From NCBI GenBank assembly GCA_000708835.1, contig DF236964.1, positions 248,001-312,000 of the forward strand: a stretch of DNA of 64,000 nucleotides, written 5' to 3'. Origin of the DNA: Klebsormidium nitens. Taxonomy: Eukaryota > Streptophyta > Klebsormidiophyceae > Klebsormidiales > Klebsormidiaceae. Positions 36,001 to 47,257 of the stretch are shown here, one piece after another. The position numbers were made by a program, and so were the translations under genes. Numbering within the stretch: position 1 is the first letter of the stretch; every line of letters begins with the position of its first letter. The notes beneath the pieces are model-generated. The model was not told the origin of the DNA, ran no database searches, and saw nothing but the letters and a program-made list of their open reading frames with translations.

Positions 36001-39000
36001 ATCCGCACGACGTCAGCAATGCGTGGACAAGCGGCAACCAGACGTTACACAACGAGCAGCTTGGTCTCCACCAAAGCATGACGTTAACATTGATGGTGTT
36101 TGAGTCAGCAGGACGTCAGCGATAGGTTCCGGGCACGATTAAACTTGATCACCAGCCACATTGCTGCATTCACTATGCCTGTTCATGAAAGTTGGGAGTC
36201 AGTCAATCATCAGCTCGGGCTAATGCTGAAGAGATTGACCTAGGGCTGTGCCTTGGATCAAAATCAGGACAGATGAGATCTTTGTGCTCATGGCTCTTTT
36301 CAATGCAGGACCCCAGTCGTTCCTCCAGTGAGGGTCTATATTGAAAGGAAAAGGAAACAAAAAGGAAAAGAGAAAAAAGGACAAGCAGAACCCACCTGTT
36401 GGATGGTGCCTCCGGACACTCCTGTTCCCCCTCCTCCGGAATCGTCTGCACCTGGGGGGTCTCTGGCGAGTCCATATCACCCCCCCCTCCGAACGCCCCA
36501 ACGACCGCCCCACTGTAGCTCTGCTTGCTTCCCTCGCTCCCCCCCTCCGAGTCCTCCGGCATGGGAGACAGCGGAGGGCCGCCACCTGGCATGCCGGGGC
36601 TGGCCGGAAAGTTACTTCGAGCGTTAGACGCGTTCCTGACGAGACGAGCGTTTGAACGGATGTGGAAAGAACTGGAGGAATTGCTGGATGAGGGGTCCGA
36701 GTGGCGCCTGCTGACGTCGTCGCTGACGTCACCGGTCCGCATACTGACGTCATCTCCGCCAGGCGGCGAGGAGGCCCCCGCGGCGCCTCTCCATGGCGAG
36801 TAGAGCGGAAGCCGCGCCGTCTTCTCCTCTGCCGTGAGCTTCCTCACTCGGCTGCGAATGAGCGCTTCCCGATCCACTGCCCCTTCCCGCGGTGACAAAC
36901 CGCCTGAAAAGTTCTCTCGCGGAGAGAACATGCCAGGCAACGAGGCCTCACCCCCGGCTGACAGTTGCAGCGCCCCAAACCCCCGCCGCTTCCGAATGAC
37001 TCCTAGAGAACCTTCCCCCAATCTAGTTTCCAGGCTCTTGATCCCGTTCTTCACAGCCCATTGCTTGGCACGAGGCGGTTTGCGCGGCGGCAGAACCCCC
37101 TGCAGCCCCTCTTGGCCTATCAGCCCCTGCGCCTTTTTCAGCCCCGCCGCCTGCCGGTTCTTTGCTCCGGGGCTCAGTGGACCCCCCGCACGCGCACTGT
37201 TGTTTTGAATTATGGAAACCCTTGGTTTTGGGGACGGAGAGGGGGGCACGTCGATCGACGGCTTTCGTTCCTTTGCTGGGGGGCTCTCGTCCAGACCCTG
37301 CACAGCGACAGCTGGCAGCATGGGACTGGCCGCCGGTGGGCTTCCCCACAGGCTCAGGCGGACAGCTGTCTTAGTGCCACGTTCCGCCCTTGGTGAAGTA
37401 ACTTCAGCGCCCCTGTCTGCATACTCGTCCACAGCATCCATCTGATGATCCGCTGCTAGTTCCATCCTAGTGGGGCTCTCCTCACTAGTTCCCATCCCCG
37501 AGCTGCCCCCGACAGACTGACCCCTCGCTTCACTGGTCACGTCAGAGCCCCCACCAAATATCTTCCCCTTCTCTCCCCCCATCTGAGCGCACACCTCGCT
37601 AACTATGCCCAACCCCGCGCTCTGCAAACCCTCCCTTTCTCCAGCTAACCGACCCGCTGCCTCGCCAGGCATGTTCACCCCCACCTCACGCAATCCACCC
37701 CCCTGCTCCAGGGCTGCTGCAATCGCACCCGCTTCGCCGACAAGCTGCTTGAACGGCAGCCAGCAGTCGAGCGACATCCCGAGCCCCACAGCTTTCGTCC
37801 GCTTCGTGGGGCTCTTCTCTGGCGTGCGCACGTTCGCACTCTGCGCAACACCCCCGGTGTCACCTGCGTCCAGCTCGGCGTCACTCTCGGAGCGCTTGAC
37901 ACCGACGCTGCCGCTCTTCGCCCCCCCCGTCGTGTCCATATGGTCAGTCTGCCCTCTCGTTTCCAATCCGGAATCTGAGACCGCTTTTCTCCCTAAACCA
38001 ACCAGAGGACCTGAGCCCAAACCAATCTGCAGCAGGCTCTCAGCTTGCCTGGCCCACAAGTCCCCCTCAGCACGTCTCCTGATCTCTGTACAGCTGTCGC
38101 GCAGAGAGTTACTCCCTTCCTGCTGCCTTTCCGAAACTTCCTCGTCTTCTTCACACAGCAGCTCGTCCTCGTTGCACAAGAGCGCCACCGCAACCCCGAC
38201 CGTCGCCACCTGACCAAAACCGACACCCCTTTCCTCTCCACCGAAACTTGCCCCGCACCCAAACTCTGGAGTAGAGCATTCCCAACTGCCGAAAGCCTGG
38301 TCCCTGCCCGGAGCCCTCCGGTGAAAGCCCCCCACCCTGCTTGCCTCACATCTTCTGCCCCCGTCTTCACTCCCCTCTACACGTTGGGCGACAGAAGGAC
38401 TAGCTGCCGGTCCTTCAGCACTCTGAACCCTCTCCATTCTCAAAGCCTCCCCCAAGTCAAACGACCGGTTGGCCCAGCCGCCAAAAGCGAGCGCCCCCCT
38501 AGGAGCAAGGCCCTCCTCTTCGCTCTCCACAAACTCATCTGCGCAGTCATTCCACACGCCAGCCTCATCATCGCTCGAGAGGCCCTCTTGCGACCGGCCC
38601 CGGCCATCGCCCTCCGACTCTTCCGGCTTGATCGCGGTCCGCGATGCTTCTTCCAGCAGGGTTGCCACCCCGTCGGGGTTCTGCCCCTCCCCTTCCTCTT
38701 CTTGGCCGCTTGGGGGGGGAGTCTCAGACGGCCCTTCCCTGAAAGCTGCTGCCCCCCAGGCTGCAAAAGAGACACTCCTATCGAGCACGCCATGAGTTGA
38801 TGGCTCGTGAAGGGTGGGGCTGACCGAACGGGGGGGCTGATCTAGGGGGAACTGGGGGGAGGGGCTCCGTGAGGAAGGGCCGAAAGAGAAAGTCCTATCG
38901 AACTCGTCTTGGCTGACTGTCGTGCACTGAGACGTGGGGCCCTCCAGGCCTGTGGACGTGCTCAATGTTTGGGGGGCTTCTGGCAGCCCCTCAGACGAGA

Positions 39001-40164
39001 CCCCCACTACGAGCGCTGTGTCAACATGGAGGCGGGGAAAGCTCTCCTTCGCAACTCCGCCCTCGTTCCAAATGGTAAACCCTGGTTCCGAGGAGAAGTG
39101 GTTTTGCAGATTAACAGGGGGGCAGGGTAGGGCGTTCCCCAAGTCGGGGGGGACGCTTGCTGCATGCATCTGGTTGATCCCCCGGGGTTGTGGAGAGTTG
39201 CCAGGGCCTAAGAGGCTCCTTGAACGCCAGAAGGCAGAAGCGCTGCTGGGGTAAGAGGGGAGGATGATGTCGCCTTCTGGAGTAATGGGGGATATCTCGC
39301 CACCGAGGGGTCCTGCAAAAAGGCTACGAATCAGTAGAAGCAGAGCTGGGACAAAGTGAGCAGAATATGGTGGTTACAGAAGCCTGTTACCAGTGCCTTT
39401 GCAGGTTCATACATTTGTAGGAGTCGAGTGTACCCGCCAGGGGTACACACAATCCGAATTATCTCACAATGTCAGCGGGAAGCCTTATCACTCTCAGACC
39501 CTAGTCCTCTGACCAAAAGCGAGGTGAGCTTTCTCCAAGACCAGCTTATCAGTTGTTGCTATGCTGGAGGTTCAGAAAAGGCCAAGTGTGTCCAGACTGG
39601 GAGGGAAACGAGGGACGCACAAAACGCAAGGCATCCAACAAACTCCATGTGATTCAAAAGAATGATGTTTCTGCATGTGTCTCCCTCTGGCTACATCTAG
39701 CACAGATGCTGCGCGATACAATGCGTACAGGCGATAGTCTTCTTCTCAGTTAAGGGAGGTTGGGTGCACACTGCTTGGATACAACGGTGGCAAAGAGTCC
39801 CCTTATGGAAATTTCCCCCAGAACTTCATAGATACAGACAGTACACAAGTAGCACTGCTCCACACATTGCCAAACCTTGAGCAAATCACTGGGGTCAATC
39901 TCCCCAAGCAGGAGCTTTAGAAAAGCAGCACCTCTATCACAAGGTTGCTTGGAAACCACAAACCTTGCAAATGGATTGCGCATTCTTACCTGCCAGCGTG
40001 CTGATTGGAGACATGAGCCCAACCCCTGCTTGGCGCTCAGGCGAGACCACTGCCATCTTCCTGACAGCATTGGAGGCTGCCTCTAGTCGCTCCTCATGGG
40101 ACTTGAACGGTGATCCAGGTCGGGAGGGCAAGCTGCCCCATGAAAATCCACCCCACAAATCCAT
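33020..40164 (-). CDS. WEE1: Wee1-family protein kinase with very long N-terminal region, 6 exons, 1305 aa
   Basis: Exons: 40164-39990, 39312-36396, 35819-35595, 34972-34774, 34439-34236, 33217-33020; phases close. Wee1 kinases phosphorylate the inhibitory Tyr of cyclin-dependent kinases to hold G2/M or respond to DNA damage. The kinase domain occupies about residues 1066-1303. It has a Gly loop GRGSYSTV (1072-1079), Lys in CAIKK (1094), the catalytic loop HLDIKPEN (1187-1194, Asp1189), DFG (1207-1209) and the Wee1/Myt1 hallmark [10 protein letters not shown]. The first ATG (MDLWGGFSW) starts a short exon. The 2917-nt exon 2 encodes a low-complexity, Ser/Pro/Gly/Glu-rich region with many SP and TP dipeptides, candidate CDK sites. 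No membrane segment follows the kinase domain, which favours Wee1 over Myt1. Known plant WEE1 proteins are about 500 aa, so the N-terminal extension is exceptional. Confidence 0.85.
33318..33778 (-). pseudogene. Four decayed copies of the start of WEE1 exon 6
   Basis: Copies at about 33318-33373, 33455-33515, 33605-33668 and 33735-33778 repeat the acceptor and first ~45 bases of exon 6 ([16 protein letters not shown]). They lie in intron 5, upstream of the real exon. The nearest copy is almost intact; the farthest is barely recognisable. The intervening sequence repeats a GGGTTAGG-rich (minus strand CTAACCC) segment that includes the presumed branch site. Confidence 0.88.
35904..36085 (-). 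pseudogene. Copies of the start of WEE1 exon 3
   Basis: Positions 35904-36000 repeat about 97 bases spanning the acceptor and first ~55 bases of exon 3 (acceptor at 35820), with few mismatches. A third, degraded piece is at about 36050-36085. The period is ~139 bases. GACGTCAGCA recurs in each unit. Confidence 0.88.
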
Positions 40165-42258
40165 CTTTCGGGAGAGGCTTGCACTCGACACCTGGCAAGA
40201 ATAAGGAATGGCTTGTGGGTTGCACTCAACACCTGGCAAAGACGTATGATGGCAAATGGGTTGTTGAATGCTTACATCAGAATGGGTTGAAGTTAAGGTG
40301 TGAACTCATGGCATGGGCGTTCTGAGGTCTTCTCTATTTCAGGGATCAGTTACCAGCTTAACAAAGCGAGCCAGCCGAGACTTGATGGAGCACATCCGCT
40401 TTACCCGCCTGTTTCAATCAGTCCAGGCAGAACCCCAGGTTGACAAGTCTTTCCAGGAGGGTAAGATTGGTTTGAAGTAGAAGAGCGCCCCACAATGGCA
40501 GGTTGGTCAACATGGATAGGTGAGGGTGCCAACCATCATTAAGAGCAGTCCCATCAGACAATAGCTCCCAAACGATAAGCCATTACCCCTCAACAAGCGG
40601 ATTCTGTACACCACATCTCTTTGAGTGGGTGATGATTCTTTCCAATCCAGACTGGCACTAGCTTGTGCTCCCTCAATTCTAATCACCAAGTTGTATGAGT
40701 GTCCACCAGTGCAGCAGCATCACTCTCTCACAAACTAACGCCCAATCAAGCAAGCTTCACAGATAGAGGCAGGGTAGGAGCATCTGGGTTGTCATGTGAG
40801 CATCATGTTGATGAGGTGTGATCAATCACTGACCTCCTCCTTCTCTTCAAACCGCAGGAAGGGCCAATCCAAGCAGCATTTCCCAAGTACTATTCTACGA
40901 AGGCTCCACAAGCAGCATTTGGGAATGCTTCAGAATTGCAGACGCACGACGCCGCTCACAGTTTGTCTTCCTACTCTCTGAAACAAAGAGCACCGAATGA
41001 GCAGAACACCACTTCAATATCCTGAACGAAAGGAACCGTATCTTTCCCGTATCTGCTCGACCTCCTCCTCCTCAGAGTGTGCGCGCTTGGACTCTTTACG
41101 TGAACAAATTCCTGGTCTACAATCTACTAGTACAATGCCACCTGAGGTGGAAAACGAAAGGCGCCCTGAGGTTCGCTATGGATGTGGTCGTTAGAATCAA
41201 CACCACGGTTTTTTACTGACCGGAACAAGCAGCAGAATCTAGGCAAAATGGTTGCAAGATCCATGTACCGGGCCCAGTCAGGGTCTCAAAGTGTCAATAC
41301 ATTCTGGAAGGAGCGGATTCTTCCGCCGCCGCGCTTCGGACTTCTCCCGCCAAAATGGCGAGTACACGTGGCATGATCCTCATCCAGATCTGCCCGTTTG
41401 CCAAGTTGGCCGGCGAATCAGAGCGAGCGGTTCGCAGGCCACAGACCCACCAAAAACAGATTCTTCCATTGTCGAAGCTGTTGGCTGTTAGACCGTACCG
41501 CCAAGGGAATTCGCCAGAAAATAACTATTTTGGGGTCGGTGTGAAAATTTGGAAACTAAATTGGGAGCTGAGGGTGAAAAGGCGAAATGAAGAAAATAAT
41601 ATAAAATAGCCCTTTTCTGCTACTTTGCCTGGCAAAGTATTAAAATTCTGATTTGTGCGAAATGTAAAATAAATATCTGAATCGCAAGGTGAAATCTGAA
41701 AACGTTCATAAGTAATTATTCGCACAAAAAGGTGGTGAATTCCCTTGGCGGTACGGGACATCCGCAGGATCCTTCGACGAAAGCTTTCGAAACCACGCTT
41801 CCGAGAAACTCGGTTAGGCATGAGGGAGAAGCTGGATGTGTCAGGCGTTGGGTGCACGAGAGTAGAACAGGTGGAAAGCAAAGGAGAGACCCAGCTGGCG
41901 CGAGGAGAAGGGCAAAGGGGCGCCAGGAGAGCAGCTGAGGGAGCGCTTCGAACGGCTCCCTGCTTTTGAAATCCCTTCTCAGCTGGTTAGCAGCAAGCAG
42001 TGAACCCTAACAAAAGTCTTCAGGGGTCTGGGGACCCTGGGACAAGGCTGGTAGGCCACCTGGGGTGGTCGTGTCATCTGCTGACATCATCCCAGCGTTT
42101 GCTGGGTTTGCTGCATAAGGCTGTGCTTGCTCCTGCTGGAGGTGTTAGGGGTCCTGCAGGAGTTTTATGTTATTCATGCACCTGAGAAGGGGCTCGTTCT
42201 GACGGGCTGAGGTGCTTCACTTCCAGATCTGCAGACGGCTGTGCTCTTGTGTAGCTCA
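40165..42258. promoter_or_regulatory. Shared divergent promoter region of WEE1 and the bZIP gene
   Basis: The 2.1 kb lie between two divergent start codons. Visible motifs are CGCCAAAA at 41348-41355, which is the E2F-site core on the opposite strand and typical of S-phase genes, and ACACGTGGC at 41364-41372, a canonical ABRE/G-box recognised by group A bZIPs. The motifs are seen; their use is inferred. Transcription starts are not determined, and part of the region is probably 5' UTR. Confidence 0.45.
41493..41756. mobile_element. MITE-like element with ~23-bp terminal inverted repeats
   Basis: The left end CCGTACCGCCAAGGGAATTC at 41493-41512 is exactly inverted at the right end, 41737-41756, and the match extends a few bases inward with one mismatch. 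The 264-bp interior is AT-rich and non-coding, unlike the GC-richer flanks. No transposase is present. A target-site duplication is not convincing (possibly the dinucleotide GA). The size and structure fit a non-autonomous DNA transposon. Confidence 0.75.
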
Positions 42259-45200
42259 ATGGCAACAATGAACGGCCAGGCTCATGTGAATAACAATGGC
42301 ATCGACGGAGGGTCTGCTGGGAGCTTCCTCAAAGGGCCTGGGCTCGGCCTGGGGCCGCGTGGCTCCAGCCTCACGCGTCAGCAGTCGATCTACTCTCTCA
42401 CGCTCGACGAGTTCCAGAACGCGTTAGGGCACGACCAGGGGAAGAGCTTTGGCAGCATGAACATGACGGAGTTCCTGGAAAACATCTGGTCGGCGGAGGA
42501 GGGCGCAATGGCACAGGGGAAGGAGACGGGGGGGCTGCTGCGGCAGGCGAGCCTTGCGAAGCAGGGCAGCATCAACCTGCCGAGGACGCTCACTGGTAAA
42601 ACGGTCGACGAGGTCTGGCGGGATATCCATCAGAGCAGCAAGCCGGCAGCTCCGGCTCAGCAGGAACGGCAGAACACATTTGGGGAGATGACGCTGGAGG
42701 ACTTCCTGAGGAAAGCGGGCGTTGTTGGGGATGAGCTGGACATTGCGACCGGGGGGGTGCTCAGCAGCCTTGGGGCGACCCCCCCGGTGAGCGGCGCAGG
42801 GAATATGCAAAGCGTGGAGGCACAAGCGAAGCAGCACCAAGCTGAGTGGATGGATTACCAGATGAAGCAGCAGCAGCAGAAGCACCACCAGCAAATGAGC
42901 CAGCTCATGGTGCAGCAGCACTCGGCACAGCCAGGTTTGTGACTGCTTCAGCAAAGACTGCGTCTCTTGTGAGGAAGTGGAGTCTGCTGTAGAAGGGTCA
43001 GTCGTTGAACTTTGGTGAAGCACCATAGGCAGCCAGTTCCAGCTGAATGGTTCCTGCTTTATTGGGCTCTTGACTCAGTCAACTTCTCTATATTGAGAAT
43101 GAAGTGTGCGCGGCTGCCTCGACCCTTCCTACATCCTCCAAGGATATCTTAGTGCACTCAGCTCTACCAACATATGTACGATGAAGCACAGCATTGAGCT
43201 TCAGTGAATCAGACGTCCCACCGGGTCAAAGCTCGTTGAACCAGATTAGGGTTCTGAAAAAGCATTACTCCTGCACTAACTCCTCATTCACAGTGCGGTG
43301 CAAAGTTACTCTCTAATGTCTCCACTTCTGATTCTCAATCTATTGCAAAAAATGGCGGACTTAAACACCTTCAAACAGCGCAGGGTTCCAAACAGGCAGT
43401 ACACCAAAGTGGCCGAGTGATTGATACATTCACAAATTGCATCTTGTTTGGGGACCCATGTTCAGAATGGGTGGAACCAACAACTGCGCATCCCTCATAC
43501 CCTTCAAGTCGAATGTGTCTCTTCGCATTAAACAGCGCAAGAATGAAGCGACTACATCTGCCGGGGTTCTTTCTAAACACACATCTCCATTCTCCAGGCA
43601 ACCCCCATCGTCCCCCCCCCTTGATCATGAAAGACCCCCCCGAGCGGAAACCGGACCTGTCGCAAAGTGATGACCAGAGCAGCCTGGATGAAAAGGGCGG
43701 GGGCCTGACACCAAATAGCATGGGGGGCCTTGGGAGCGCTCAATCTCGGAGGGGAAAGAAGCGGCAGATGCCGACGCTGGACGAGCAAGGCAAAACGGTA
43801 GAGCGGAAAGTGAAGAGAATGATCAAGAACCGGGAGTCGGCGGCACGGTCACGGGCCCGAAAGCAGGTGAGAATAGGCTCATTCCATGCCGTCAACATGC
43901 TCTTTGCAGTCTGATTGTTGGCCTGGATGAGTAATCAAATTGCGACTAGAAGTGGAGTTGTCGTGAGAGTATGCCCTTGTAGGTCAAAAGATGTGCTTCT
44001 ATGGGTAAGGATCATGTTCTGCCGATTTTCGTGTCCAGGTCAGGAAAGGGAAACAGTAACCTCATGTACACATGCTGTCAATCACTACAAAAGTCGTTCT
44101 GATTGATGGTTGTAAGTCTTTTGTGTAATCCGACTTGAGGTTTGCAGCTCGGATCAGGCAATAGATGCAGCAACTTGGTTTTAGCGGCCCAACGATCATT
44201 CATCAATCATGTAGAAAGGCTAGATTCAAAGCTAGACCCAATCAGCTCATTCTGCGGACCCAACCAGCTCATCCGCAGAATGAAGCAAGTTGCGCTTGGA
44301 TGCTTTCGTGAACGAAGAGTTAGAAGATTGGTTTCATGTCCTGAGTGGAATACTATGCTGATTACTTCCTGAGAAAGGAGGCTGTCAGCTCCTCTCGTCA
44401 AGAGAGGGCTTCTGTTCATGAGGCCTCTGTTTTAAACAAGGAGTGTGTATGTTGACATACTTCAATCAGCAATTTGTTTTCACCTATGGTTGTCCCTCAA
44501 GGGCAGTCTTGCCGTTTTCATATCTATGTATTGAGCCCGAACCCCAGCAGTAACGAAAACGGTGCAGGCTTCAGAACAACCCTCTTTTGAAGCCAAGGCC
44601 GCTTCCGAAGAATGATGTCGCCGTTCCTGGTTCCTGCTCTTGATGATAAGCATCGAGTCCTTCGATTGTTCAGGATAGGTAACCGCTACCGCACATCCCA
44701 GAGACTCACGCACACAAGTGTCCCGTTCAGGTTCCTCGCTCTGAGGAATCGTCTCTGGTTGATAACCGTGCTGTGGCTGCCTCCAGTAAAATTGGGGTTT
44801 ATTGGAGACCTTGCTAACTTTGCGCCTGACCAAATTGTACAATCCGACAGGCCTACACGCAAGATCTTGAGGAGAAGATAGCCCGGTTAAAGGAGGAAAA
44901 CGCGATGCTGCGAAAGCAACTGGTGAGTACACGGGCTCGGTTTGACCCAAAGTTGGAGTCTGCACTACCCAGCTTTCCCCGAACAGAGGTACTTTTGTCC
45001 CCTGGTTTCATGTAACGTACTTGGATCTGCACTAGCGAATCCGGGGCATATTGGGCCTGTAAAAGGATTCTTGCAAGAAGAACAGTGGGGTTCTGCTTCT
45101 TCCGAAAGTACTTTAAGAATATCCTTGCTTCGATTCTGCCAAAACGCATCCGTCGGTTCATCTTTTCTCGCGTCAAATCGTAGAGAAGCCTGTCTCCTCC

Positions 45201-45462
45201 AGTACAAACGAAGAAGATGAGAGGTTTGGAGGAAGCAGGAAATCGACGCTTTGTCGGAAGTTCGTGTTATTACAGCTTAATGTTTCGGCCTGTGAATCTT
45301 GAGGGTCGTTTTGCGAGCAACAATAAAGTCAGCCAGTTCCTTTCACAAGCTTGTCCAGAGTGTTTTACTGTACGAATCATATTTCTTTTTTTGCAGGGGT
45401 CTGACGCACCCCCTCCTGAGAGCCCTACGCTGCCTAAGTTGAGGCGAACACGGACAAGTTAG
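42259..45462 (+). CDS. ABI5/ABF-like group A bZIP transcription factor, 4 exons, 360 aa
   Basis: Exons: 42259-42934, 43598-43866, 44851-44922, 45397-45462; phases close. Members bind ABRE (ACGTGGC) elements and mediate ABA and desiccation responses after phosphorylation by SnRK2 kinases. The four conserved motifs of the group are present: C1 SLTRQQSIYSLTLDEFQNAL (38-57, with an RxxS site at Ser43), C2 FGSMNMTEFLENIWSAEE (~64-81), C3 around RTLTGKTVDEVWRDI (~109-123) and C4 FGEMTLEDFLRKAGVV (~141-156). A Gln-rich segment precedes the bZIP. The basic region contains NRESAARSR (303-311), and zipper leucines fall at 321, 328 and 335. The C-terminus LRRTRTS recalls the LRRT tail (C4-terminal motif) of ABFs. 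ATG 42259 was chosen over the upstream GTG at 42241. Confidence 0.92.
44248..44282. repeat. Perfect 11-bp hairpin in bZIP intron 2
   Basis: CATTCTGCGGA (44248-44258) and its exact reverse complement (44272-44282) flank a 13-base loop. The loop and left flank also share a direct repeat (CCAAYCAGCTCAT). It may be a chance or duplication product; no function is assigned. Confidence 0.6.
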
Positions 45463-47257
45463 TATAGTGGGCCAAAACTGGAGTCTCATGCAGCTCAGCC
45501 CGACTTGGTGGATTGCAGAAACTGTACAGCTATTGGACCGTTTTTGGAACTCAGGGAGGAGCCACCGTAAGTGTTGGACATCCACATAAGATGAAAGGGC
45601 TCCTAAAAGCGGTGGTGGCAGCTTGCTCGCACCGCCGATTTTGCATTATAAACGGTTTGGGAGTTTGCTCTGGAATGGATGCATCGCCTGCCATGTAAAC
45701 GATGAAACTGTCGAAATAAGCCGGGCAAGCTGAAAGCATCGTCCTGAATATGCAGAATTAGCTAAGCTGGTGGTGAAGCTCATTAGAAAGCTAAGTTTGG
45801 TACATTCCCGCTAGGAGTTTGAGGGTTTGATGTTCTCAGGTTGATTCATCACTTTTATACCAGAAATTCAGACCCGTAGCAGCTATTGTTGCAGGGCTGA
45901 TGCCAAAGTGCTAACTTGGATCCGTATATTTAATTGCTGCTTTGTACACAAATCGTCCGTGTGTGTAAAGTGCATGGCCTCCGTCTCTCAGTCCAGGCGG
46001 CATACCTCAGCAGCTCATGGCCGATCCAGTTTTGAACACACGAAGTGAGCCTGCCTGTTCCCTGATATATAGTTTAGCTCATGTTCGAATCAATGCCAGA
46101 CTCGAGGATCGAATGGCGCGCCTGCTGCATTATACGAGTGACTTGCACTGATAGACCGCGTTCTATAAGAATTTCGTACTACACAGACATGCCAGGCACG
46201 GTAACTGTCACTGAGACAGGCTAGCCTTAGCAGTGAAGCCGCCGCCGGCGCGCCCCTACTAGCCTGCGTGCATAGCTAGAGCTTCTACTAATGTTCGTTT
46301 ACTATATACTACCTATACTACTAGTGCGCTCACTGCATGAGCTCTAGTACGTAACGTGCATGTCCAACGGAATCATTTGCATATGGCGCCATGCCGGTGG
46401 AATATATATATGGCAGGCCGCAATCAATGGTTGCATGTATGTTGTACGTATACCATCGATCGCGGCGCATGCAGCTCAATGACGGTCCTTCCAGACAACC
46501 CTAGGTAGGGGCAGGTCGTTGAATGGATGAATTTAGGTGTCCATGACTAAGGCGCGGCAGAATGTACGTGTAGCTACAAAGTTAGTACGTGTAAGGGCAA
46601 TCAGTATACCGTCGACCCGCGCCGGGCCAGTGTGAGTTCCTCTGATTTGCATGAAGGAGGACTCTACGTTGCATGCGGCCGGCCACCGGATATAGCGTTG
46701 GCACACATTTGAGGGCCGGCAAGACCGGTTCAATGACAGTCTTATTGAAACTTCGGACTCGTATATGCCCGATCGATCAACCACGGTCGACATAATTGCA
46801 TGACCGTACGCACTGGCCGGCCCTATATATTTCAATCATTAAGCATGCCAGGCTATTTGCTTCCCGGTGTCTGGCCCTGGCACGCCGCGTTTGGTGCAAT
46901 TATCGGACGCAGCTCACTGCCATCGAGTCGGATGCAATACGGGCCCCTATCCGGCTGCTGCACCGTTGCATTACACTTTATGAGAGTAACGCGAGCAACG
47001 ATATCATTTCAAACGAAAATGGTTTCATTTGAAAGTAACGAAATCACCAAATGCTGCAGCAAGTGCCTGGCTGACAGCGCAGCAACTATGCTCTGCTTTC
47101 AGACCTCCAAAGTAAAACGACGTAAATTGTTGACTTGACGTGCGGGAACTGAGTTCAATCAAGCCCCTCCGCCGGGTTTTCTATCGCAGATTTTGAAAGG
47201 CGACGCCTTATTTCCTGAGCTCTCGATCCTACCTTTACGTCTTTTGCTTTTCCACCT
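45463..47257. other. Spacer between convergent bZIP and NOPCHAP1-like genes
   Basis: No gene is supported. From about 46000 to 47100 the sequence is dense in short palindromes (GCATGC, CGATCG, GGCCGG, TATATA). The 3' UTRs of both genes lie at the edges. Confidence 0.55.

Noticed and set aside
37605-38800. Long plus-strand open frames (202 and 251 codons)
   Set aside because: They are antisense to the GC-rich WEE1 exon 2 and have biased composition without family features.
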